This document shows positions 55,946 to 64,000 of a stretch of DNA of 64,000 nucleotides, one piece after another. How positions within the stretch are numbered: position 1 is the stretch's first letter; every line of letters begins with the position of its first letter. This stretch comes from Heligmosomoides polygyrus polygyrus (Eukaryota; Nematoda; Chromadorea; Rhabditida; Heligmosomidae), in assembly GCA_947396885.1 (NCBI GenBank), contig OX377206.1:17727114-17791113 (forward strand), in the 5' to 3' direction. The translations under genes were made by a program, and so were the position numbers. The notes under the pieces are model-generated. The model searched no databases and had not been told where the DNA came from. It worked only from the letters and a program-made list of their open reading frames with translations.

Positions 55946-57954
55946 CAGGTTCATACCTCTGTACCGGAGCACTTATCTCTCAGCGCCATGTCCTCACCGC
56001 TTCTCACTGCGTAGATGACTATGGCTTCAATCGTGCGGAGCAGTGCAAAGAAGGGAAACTTCAAGGGTAGGCAGATGAGGGCAAGTTCTAAATCGATTCG
56101 TAATCGCACTCAGTTTAGGAACGAGACTCCGATCATAGACCCATCAGAGATCAGAGTCTATATTGGCAACAAGTGCGATCCCCCGAGCGAATGTCAACCT
56201 GCGCATCTAGTAAAAGACGTGGGCTGAATGCGATTTGTCACATTAGTGCGCAGACTACAAAACATATAGCGTTTAGATTATTCGCCTCGAGACGAAATGC
56301 GATCACTCTCGTGACATAGCGATTCTCGAACTAGAGGAAGATGTTAGCGAAGATGAAGCCATACCTGTTTGCCTGTCGACTGATACGGACTTCACAATGG
56401 AACCGCAGCTGCTGCTCGTGGGAGCTGGCTACAACCGTGTGTGCCTTTTCTTTTTGCATCGCTGTTTCTTCAAGAGCTCTTCTGAGCGAGAACTATGATT
56501 TCAGCATCTTCGCCGAACTTCGTGCAACGGCTACAAGTGCTGCAATACGAAAACGTAGAATTCTCTGGCAACGGAGTAATTAAAGCCATACGTAGAAACG
56601 CATGTTCATGTCCTGTAAGTAGGCTGACTAAGAGACGGTGGCTCAAAAAGAACGAAGAAAGTGGGTCCAAGCGAAATGTGTTTGGCAACAGTGGACGGAT
56701 TTTCTAAAATGGATAGCATGTGAGATAGCCCCATTCTAGAAAACAAGTGTTTTTCGTACTGGATGTAGTTAATGGCTTTTTTAAAAACATCTACACCTCC
56801 TCTGCTTCAATAAGCAATCACGCTATAGGCCTTGCATGTATCACAGATGTATTGAATTTGTTAAGCTGCTTCCAGCTGATTGCAGAGGAAACACTTGCAA
56901 GAGGGCCCATATCCATAAAAATACTATTTCTGCTGAAGTCTCTAATCATAAGACACGAGGGCCAATCGACATAGTCGAAATGGTAAATTTTTTAAATAAA
57001 ATACGCATTTTTTACAATTACAATTTTTTCAAATTAGACACTTCTCCAATTAAACTCGACACTTTTCTAACAGAACTGTGACCTCTTCAGCACTTCAGGT
57101 CAAATTCGACACACTTCTAGGCAAGCTTCACTCGGCTTTGTCCAAGGACAATTTAGCATTTTTGCATTCTTCGAAATTTTTAAATCTACCTCTCTATGTT
57201 GGCACGCTGCTTAAAGCTTTATAAAAATCTTATTCTTTAAGGAAGCATAATTACTTAGAGCGTGTATTAAAGTGCAAGAAGGTAGCAGTTGTTTAGCATA
57301 TTTTAAAAAATAGTACTTATCACATAAGGCTACGCGCAGCGTGATCTCGAATATGGTTAAAGGTAAACCCCAAATTAGGCTATTGATAAGAAAGGACTGA
57401 GGATGAAGATGACAGCAAGTTTCGGGTTCGCCAAATTCCACCCGTAGACTATATTTTTTTGTTGATTACTCAACAATTTTTTTGGGGTTGCATTTATCTT
57501 GTTTGAAAGACCCACGCACATTTACATCACGTTGTAACTCCAGGCTTTTATCGTTCATTGCCAATATTTAGGGAGACAGTGGAGGTCCAATCGTTCAAAG
57601 GCGGTCTGACGGTAGATATGCAATTATCGGTGTCTTGTCTGGTGGCGAAAGCAGAGAGCCCAGTAAGCCGCATCCTTGCGAAACAGCTAAAGGCGGTAAA
57701 GGTTTTGCTCTATTCTTCCTTATTGAGTGAATTAGAGAAAATGGAGCATCCGTAATTGAATGAAAACATGTGAAATCATATACTGCCGCTTACTCTTTCG
57801 GTATGATGGTCGAGAAAAAATTTCAGAGGACGAAGATTACCTCACTGACGTTTTCTACCATAAGGATTGGATTTGTGAAAATACTGGTAAGTGGACTTCA
57901 TTGCCTTCTATGTACAGTGCGCGTTGCAATTATGGGTCCGCCCCTCACAGCTGA
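55946..57954 (+). CDS. S1-family serine protease, catalytic exons
   Basis: Exons 55946-56066, 56119-56218, 56277-56436, 56505-56614, 57572-57662 and terminal 57827-57954; all phases fit with GT-AG borders. His is in VLTASHCV, Asp in SRDIAILEL, Ser in GDSGGPIVQ. The exon ending NACSCP joins GDSGGP, which puts Cys, not Asp, six residues before the catalytic Ser, so classic trypsin specificity is not expected. The terminal exon has the family's C-terminal helix (VFYHKDWICENTG) and stops at 57954. The first exon starts with two bases, matching the ph-1 end of exon 3 at 37128. Intron positions and phases equal those of the minus-strand protease, so they are paralogs. The 957-bp intron before the Ser exon contains 21-bp repeat units (57027-57125). 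Confidence 0.85.
57027..57125 (+). repeat. 21-bp repeat units
   Basis: Degenerate units of the form AATT..ACTCGACACTTTTCTAA, as at 7938-8000 and 12848-12930. Intronic, in the protease gene. Confidence 0.6.
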
Positions 57955-57959
57955 AATTA

Positions 57960-58379
57960 TATCAATTGCTGTCTTCATTGAGACACTTCGGCAAAACCCT
58001 GTTTTCGTGGTATCGCAATCAAATTCTAAATTCAATTTTCTAAAGTTTTACCTACACCATGAGCGAAAACGACAATCATAAAATCCCGCTTTTTCTTTCT
58101 TCGTTAAAGTTCGTTACTTCGAAGAACTTCTAAGAAACTTTCAAGAAATTCCAAAATGTTGCTACTGCTTAAGGTAGATTACGAACTAGTGTGATCACAA
58201 CCTCAAGTGAAAACGTTCGGTGAGAGGTCTACAGTAGTGTCCACTGCGTATATCAGCAGGCCGTTACGCTTACTCGTTTTATCGGGAAATGGGCAAAAAT
58301 ACTATTATCCTACCTATACAAAGAAGCTAGCTGTTTTTCGGTTCGTCCATCTCCTCATCCGTCTGGAATTTCCTAGAAG
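57960..58379. other. 3' flank of the protease gene, nothing recognised
   Basis: A TCATAAAATCCC stretch follows an open frame to 58081. No clear polyadenylation signal close to the stop was found. Confidence 0.4.
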
Positions 58380-58870
58380 TCGAGTAGCACGCGTCCGTGT
58401 TCAGACGATGTGCCACCTACGCCGTGTCGAGAACGTCAGAAGAAGTGTCACCAACGTCGCGCAAGGGACGTTCGAGTTCAAAAGATATGCCAGCGACGTT
58501 GCTCAACAAGAGTCCGGGTTAGGAAGTGGTGTCACCACGTCGTGCAACAGGCGTTCGGATTCAGAAGGCATGAGACCGATGTCGCGCATTGGGTGTTTGG
58601 GTTCAGAAGAGGTGTCAACGATGTCGCGTAATGGATGCCTGCGGTCAGAAGACATGTCACCGATGCCGCTCAAGAGGTGTGCGGTTTCAGAAGACGTGTA
58701 ACCGACGTCGCGTCTTGGGGGTCTGGGTCCAGAAGACATGTCACCGATGTCATGCAAGGAGTGTCTGGGCTCAGAATAGGTATTGCGGATTTCATGCAAG
58801 CGGTGTCTGGGTTCAGAAGAGGGTCACCAATGTCGCGCAACGGGCGTCCGGATTCCGAACACGTGTAATG
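58380..58870 (+). repeat. 42-bp minisatellite (family H), about eleven units
   Basis: Units of 42 bp such as GGGTGTTTGGGTTCAGAAGA followed by GGTGTCAACGATGTCGCGTA; all three frames are open across several units because the period is divisible by three. Reverse complement of the 35283-35560 array and similar to parts of 4240-4560, 22340-23340 and 63067-64000. Confidence 0.9.
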
Positions 58871-59399
58871 GGAGACCACTAAAGGGGAGTCAAGTAAGCG
58901 GAGGTCCAGTGAAGGGTGGAAGGATCAGTGAAGGGGAGGGCGTACCAGTAAGGACCTTTAATGGGAGCCAGTGAAGGGGACCAATAAAGAATACCACTAA
59001 GGGGAGGGGGTAGTAGTGGAGGGGAGGGGGAATGAACGGGAACCAGTGAAATGGGAGGGCCTTGTGAAGGGGGAACAGGATCAGTTGAAGGAACATGTAA
59101 GAGCGAACGAGTACTTTTTCTCACTACCGTCCAATAGGAAAGTCGTATAACGTGCGTCTAGATCAAGAAGATGTGCCACATTGCGAAGCCTGAGTTGAAT
59201 TTCAGATGACCTTTGAAATGCAACGAGCGTGTGCGTGTACATGCCTCTCACTCTCACTACTAACTGTTGCTCACTACATTTTTCTGCTTGTCTCCGCCTG
59301 CACCACATGGGTAAGGCGGTATTGTGTATTGTCAGGGAGGGGGGGGGGGGGGTAGGAGAATGACTTCGGGAATCGAAGGATTATTATTGCCGTCGGATA
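58871..59399 (+). repeat. Purine-rich tail of family H with poly-G run
   Basis: 'ACCACTAAAGGGGAGTCAAG', 'ACCAGTGAAGGG' and similar AGTGAAGGGG phrases repeat at irregular spacing (58873-59100), as in 22430-22630 and 63150-63370. A G run of about 18 lies at 59334-59352. Confidence 0.65.
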
Positions 59400-59670
59400 T
59401 TTAGCGGTACAGAGCTCTCACAAGATTATCACAATCTGTTCCTCGCCACGTACTTCGGAGAATAAATCGGCGTAAGTGCAATAGAGGGTGGATAGGCTTC
59501 ATAGGAGCAGTTTTGAAGATTGTGCACTACTGTCCCGCTTTCCCGTAAAACCAGTTTTTCACTGTAACGCGAGTAAGAAGGCCTAGACGGGGGAGTTATA
59601 TTCTCGGGGGTAGGGGGCGAAGCCCCCAACCAGACGTTTGGCGGCCGCTAGGCCACTGAACGTCTGGTAG
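59400..59670 (+). mobile_element. Helitron-like 3' end with paired hairpins
   Basis: GGGGGC-GAA-GCCCCC (59613-59627) is followed by arms CCAGACGTT (59630-59638) and AACGTCTGG (59659-59667) around GCCGCTAGGCC. Same layout as 24370-24411 and 5343-5400. GC-rich hairpin plus nearby CTAG suits a rolling-circle transposon end; inference. Confidence 0.5.
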
Positions 59671-59727
59671 TTTAATACAGCGCTCACTAAAAAGAAATAT
59701 ATGTTTAGGACACACTGTATGTGATTC

Positions 59728-60560
59728 CGAAGACTGACTATGGAGGCGAGTATGACTGAACCGACATCGCCGCCGTTTCGAGTTTTTATTATGTTCAATG
59801 AACACAGTGAATAAAGGCGCATCGTCCATTCACTTGACGACAGACGTGAGCGAGACTGGATCCATTGCGAATGACAGCACTGCGCTTGTACGAGCGACAA
59901 GAAGGCTATCTACAACCAGTGCTTTAGGAACAGAGAGTAGAAAAGGCGTAATAATTGTGAGGCTGATGAGTTGGCCGACAACCTCAGCAACACTACAAAA
60001 CAAGGTAGCAGGATGACCAATAACGTCAGGTGGATAGGATATTACATTTGGAACAGCTATTAGAATAAAAAACGTTACGAGAATTGCGTTTTCTATAGAA
60101 ATCTCGAGAATGATGAGCACGACTTGGAGACGTATGTAGCTTTGTACTTGTCGATCCTATTCGCAAATGTGGTTACAATGAGGAACAGGTCGGAAGCTAA
60201 CGGGCAACATTACCAATATGTCATCTTTATTTATCTGCTTATTTGTCAAGGCACCGACTAAATTCTAGTCCAAACAAACAACGTTAAAATAACAGCGAAC
60301 AATATGTCCCACGAAAATATAAATCCCATGGATCCACCCATGCAACTCCAATAACAACAGTCGTCGGTCGGTTCCCGCAATATCGGTAATCAACCTTTTG
60401 TGTACGCGCTTCTGCAGACAGCACTGTCCAATCGACGTACATGCCAGGCAACAAGTTGAATTTATTGCGAATCCAATGGGTTGGGAAGTCTGATCTATGT
60501 AACTTGGCCATACTGTGTGCGACTCCAGAAACTATAAGTATGGAGACGAAAGGCACTAGT
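59728..60560 (-). repeat. Segmental duplication, copy 1 (possible decayed membrane-protein gene)
   Basis: Direct copy of 61892-62740 with a few percent differences; a third, partial, more diverged copy is at 61390-61690. The minus strand has an ORF of 96 residues (60120-59830) with two hydrophobic stretches (ILVTFFILIAV and LISLTIITPFLLSVP) and upstream MPFVSILIVSGVAHSM... (60556-60284). The frames are broken differently in the two copies, and I do not recognise a family. Could be a duplicated receptor-like pseudogene or part of a larger repeat. Confidence 0.45.
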
Positions 60561-60584
60561 TAAAAGTTCCCACTTCACCGACAA

Positions 60585-61352
60585 TACTTCGGCCGAAAAA
60601 TTTTTTCGCTGAAACTTTGCCTAGGGGGGTTATTTGGGGTGCTGATCACGAACCGGATATCCGTTTTTCACGATTCGGTCGGAGACCACCCATACCGATA
60701 ACGTGGGTGGTCCAGGCAGGGTCACCGATTTCGCTGAAACTTCGTCTAGGGTGCTATTTGGCGTGCTGAACACGAATCTGACATCCGTTTTTCGTTTTAC
60801 GCTGGAGTACGATAGGTTACGGTAGGTACGGGTAACTAAGGCTGCCGAGGACATAGTCACCAATTTTGCCCAAACTTCGTCTAGGTGGGTTATTTGGGGT
60901 GCTAATCACGAATCTGGCATTCGTTTTTCGTTTTACGCTGGAATACGGTAGGTTACGGAAGGCACGGGTGACTAAGGTAATGGTCACCGATTTCGCCCAA
61001 ACTCCGGCGTAAAACGAAAAACGGATATCAGGTTCATGATCGGCACCCCAAATAACCCCCCTAGGTAAAGTTTGGGCAAAATCGATGATTATGACCTCGG
61101 CAGCCTTAGTTACCTTTAGCTACCGTAATCGGCCGCAATTTCAAAAACGGATGTCAGATTCGTGCTCAGTACCCCAAATAACCCCCCTAGACGAAGTTTC
61201 AGCGAAATTGGTGACCTTGCCTGGACCACCCATGTTAACGTCCATGTTAACGTTATGGGTGGTCTCCGACCGAATCGTGAAAAACGGATATTAGATTCGT
61301 GATCACACTCTAAATAACTCCCCTAGACAAAGTTTCAGCAAAAAAAAAACTT
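60585..61352. repeat. Repeat family K palindrome, ~770 bp
   Basis: Left arm (60585-61000) holds three tandem units with AACTTCGTCTAGG, GTGCTGA.CACGAATCTGAC, ATCCGTTTTTCGTTTTACGC and GGTTACGGTAGGTACGGGTA; right arm (61005-61352) has the same phrases inverted. The centre is CTCCGG/CGTAAAACG near 61005. Also single units at 17795-17950 and 62760-63066. Confidence 0.85.
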
Positions 61353-61389
61353 TTCGACCGAAGTCTTGCTGGTGGAGTCGGAACTTTTA

Positions 61390-61690
61390 ACTAGTGCCAG
61401 ACGAAGATGAGTGAAGCGGCATCGCCGCCACATCGAATCTCTATTATGCCTAATGAATACTGTGAATAAAAGCGAATCGTCCACTTGACGACAGACGTAA
61501 ACGAGACTGGTTCCATTGCAACTGACAGCACTGCGCTCGTACAAGCTACAAAACGGTCATCTACAACCAGTGCATCCATCACCTTAGGAACAGAGAGTAG
61601 AGAAGGCGTAATGATTGTGAGACTGGTGAGTTGGCCGACGAACCCAACAGCACTAACTAGGTGGCAGATGACGAATAACGCGAGTTGGAT
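61390..61690 (-). repeat. Third, diverged copy of the 59.7/61.9-kb duplication
   Basis: 'GCATCGCCGCCACATCGAAT', 'ACTTGACGACAGACGTAAAC', 'AGGAACAGAGAGTAGAGAAG' follow the order of 59765-59960. On the minus strand it stays open for 63 codons (MMDALVVDDRFVACTSAVLS...). Ends at the assembly gap. Confidence 0.65.
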
Positions 61691-61691
61691 A

Positions 61692-61891
61692 NNNNNNNNN
61701 NNNNNNNNNNNNNNNNNNNNNNNNNNNNNNNNNNNNNNNNNNNNNNNNNNNNNNNNNNNNNNNNNNNNNNNNNNNNNNNNNNNNNNNNNNNNNNNNNNNN
61801 NNNNNNNNNNNNNNNNNNNNNNNNNNNNNNNNNNNNNNNNNNNNNNNNNNNNNNNNNNNNNNNNNNNNNNNNNNNNNNNNNNNNNNNNNNN
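61692..61891. other. Assembly gap (200 N)
   Basis: Exactly 200 N, falling between two copies of the same duplicated segment, a likely cause of the break. Confidence 0.99.
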
Positions 61892-62745
61892 GAAGACTGA
61901 CTATGGAGGCGAGGATAACTGAAGCGACATCGGCGCCACTTCGAGTTTTTATTATGTTCAATGAATACAGTGAATAAAGGCGCATCGTCCATTCCACTTG
62001 ACGACAGACGTGAGCGAGACTGGATCCATTGCGAATGACAGCACTGCGCTTGTACGAGCGACAAGAAGCCTATCTACAACCACTGCTTTAGGAACAGAGA
62101 GTAGAAATGGCGTAATAATTGTGAGGCTGATGAGTTGGCCGACAAATTCAGCAACACTACATAACAACATAGCAGGATGACCGTCTACGTGGAAGAGTCA
62201 GGTGGATAGGATATTCTACATTTGGAAACAGCTATTAGAATAAGAAACGTTACGAGAATTGCGCTTTCTACAGAAATCTCGAGAATGATGAGGACGACTT
62301 GAAGACGTAAGTAGCTTTGTACTTGTCGATCTTGTTCGAAAAAGTGGTCACAATGAGCAACAGTTCGGAAGCTAACGGGCAACATTACCAATATGGCATC
62401 TTTATTTATCTGCTTATTTGTCAAGGCACCGACGAAATTCTAGTCCAAAAAAAACAACGTTAAAATAACAGCGAACAATATGTGCCACGAAAATATAATC
62501 ATCCCATAGATTCACCCATGCAACTCCGGTAACATACAGTCGTCGGTCGGTTCCCGCAATATCGGTAATCAACCTTTTGTGTACGCGCTTCTGCAGACCG
62601 CATTGTCCAATCGACGTACATGCCAGGCAACAAGTTGAATTCATTGCGAATCCAGCGGGTTGGGAAGTCTGATCTATGTAACTTGGCCATACTGTGTGCG
62701 ACTCTAGAAACTATAAGTATGGAGACGAAGGGCACTAGTTAAAAG
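61892..62745 (-). repeat. Segmental duplication, copy 2
   Basis: Matches 59728-60560 closely; spacing between matching points is about 2165 bp. Its minus ORFs (62170-61958 and 62735-62499) are interrupted at different points, for example by extra bases near 62535, so at least one copy is non-coding. Confidence 0.6.
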
Positions 62746-62759
62746 TTCCGACTCCACCG

Positions 62760-63066
62760 ACAAGACTTCGGCCGAAAAAATTTTTTTCGCTGAAACTTTG
62801 TCTAGAAGGGTTATTTGGGGTGCTGATCACGAGTCGGATATCCATTTTTCACGATTCGGTCGGAGACCACCCATACCGATAACGTGGGTGGTCCAGGCAG
62901 GGTCACCGATTTCGCTGAAACTTCGTCTAAAGGGTTATTTGGCGTGCTGAACACGAATCTGACATCCGTTTTTTGTTTTACGCTGGAGTACGGTAGGTTA
63001 CGGTAGGTACGGGTAACTAAGGCTGACGAGGTCATAGTCACCAATTTTGCCCAAACTTCGTCTAGG
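62760..63066 (-). repeat. Repeat family K, two units
   Basis: Repeats 60590-60850: GAAACTTTGTCTAGAAGGG, GTGCTGATCACGAGTCGGAT, GGTCGGAGACCACCCATACC and GGTTACGGTAGGTACGGG. Continues the duplication of the 59.7-kb segment. Confidence 0.8.
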
Positions 63067-64000
63067 GGGTAGCACCTACGCGCGTTTCTGAGGGTCTAGA
63101 TTCAGAAGCCGTGCCGCGGACTTCGTGTTATTAGCATAAGAAGACCACTAAAGGGGTAGGAGTAGGAGGGGGACTTCGAGGGTGGAAAACCGACAGCGAC
63201 CAGGAGGGAGCAACCTGGAGGAGGCATCAGGTTGGGAGGGGGGGGGGAGGTTCGATAGGGGAGAACAATGAAGCAGGCCAGGAGGTGGCACCAAGGGTTT
63301 AGACAATAAGGAGGGACCAGTAGGGAATTACGAATAAGGGAAGGCAGTAAGGAGGATCAGCAAGGGGATCCATTACCAGTAAGAGAGACCGGATTTAGAA
63401 GATGTGACACCGACGTCGTGCAATGGGCGTTCGCTCGGCGTCGTCGTGTCGTGTGCGTGGGAAGGCTACTTAATTGGGGTAGAGTAGTAAGGAGGATCCC
63501 GAGGGGGAGGAGGGATCTACCTGGAAGAAGGGATCTGGAGGCGGGACTAGGACGGAGAACCAGCAAGAAGGGAGCCGTAAGGAAACTCATTCCGGGAACA
63601 AAGAATTTGCAATATGCATAGCCTCTTCATGCTCGACACAGTGGCGACTGCGCGCGCTTCTAAGCCTCCGGATTCGGAAAACGGGTCTTCTGAGCTTCTG
63701 GATCCAGAAGACTGGCCCCCTACGTCGCGCAACAAGCATCTTGATTCTGAATCGTGTCACCGACGTCCGCAGTGAGCATGTTAGGACCACTAAGGGGATG
63801 GTCAAGAAGGGCAGTAAGGAGGACCTCTAGAACCAGAAGAGCGACCAGGAAAACCAGGAGAGCTAGAAGAGCGACCAGGAAGGAAAGGAACAACCTGGAG
63901 GAGAGGCCAGGACGGGTAAGCCAGCAAGACGAGACCAGTAGGGGGTCAATAGTGGAAACAAGGAAGGCACTTGTGTATTAGAATTAGTAAACGTTACGAG
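63067..64000 (+). repeat. Repeat family H, long copy with empty MITE site
   Basis: Parallels 22340-23150 and 4240-4560. At 63366-63385 GGATCCATTACCAGTAAGAG shows the site that carries a MITE in the 22-kb copy. Ends beyond the window with a purine-rich part (ACCAGGAAGGAAAGG). Small ORFs are not conserved between copies. Confidence 0.8.

Noticed and set aside
58380..58870. Repeat-containing protein encoded by the 42-bp array
   Set aside because: All frames are open because the unit length is divisible by three; there is no start context, and the same unit is found on the other strand at 35.3 kb.
59830..60120. Named chemoreceptor gene
   Set aside because: Two hydrophobic stretches only, broken frames in the duplicates, and no recognisable receptor motif.

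Overview
The window looks like a repeat-laden piece of a nematode genome, most likely a strongylid parasite close to hookworms. This is inferred from three things: small introns ending in TTTCAG or TTTAG, the RTE, CR1, Penelope, Helitron and Tc-type elements present, and the secreted protein genes found. Three 200-N runs (4864-5063, 27756-27955, 61692-61891) are scaffold gaps. No bacterial-style operons, rRNA or CRISPR arrays are present.

Only three host genes can be supported, all split by introns and all for secreted proteins. (1) A minus-strand S1-family serine protease occupies 9671-16164; its His, Asp and Ser exons are intact, but the N-terminal exons were not found. (2) A complete nine-exon, 340-residue secreted apyrase (calcium-activated nucleotidase family) lies on the plus strand at 29126-31545; every splice phase fits and there is no internal stop. 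(3) A second S1 protease is on the plus strand: signal-peptide and activation-site exons at 36262-37128, and His/Asp/Ser exons at 55946-57954. The two blocks have compatible splice phase and are probably one gene with an 18.8-kb intron packed with transposons. The two proteases share intron positions and phases, so they are paralogs. Together the three genes form a small secreted-protein neighbourhood; a role at the host-parasite interface is inference.

Most of the rest is mobile DNA. There are three RTE-type LINE families: family A in three copies with GAA tails, family B in two copies, and family C with a 712-codon uninterrupted reverse transcriptase ORF at 18059-20197. Other items are CR1-like fragments at 3.6 and 53.4 kb, a Penelope-like GIY-YIG endonuclease with a hammerhead-like core beside it, a frameshifted Helitron helicase, a Tc1-like transposase remnant, a Tc4/Tc5-like foldback element nested inside an RTE copy, and several MITEs. 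A U6 snRNA-like sequence sits directly 5' of the CR1 fragment at 53.2 kb.

The remaining space holds home-grown repeats: large palindromic blocks (5.4-7.1, 44.7-45.5, 60.6-61.35 kb), foldback elements (8.0-9.1, 13.6-14.4, 20.3-20.8 kb), and minisatellites of 21, 28, 42, 52 and about 120 bp. The 42-bp family recurs at 4.3, 22.4, 35.3, 58.4 and 63.1 kb, and one copy runs straight into the Helitron helicase fragment.
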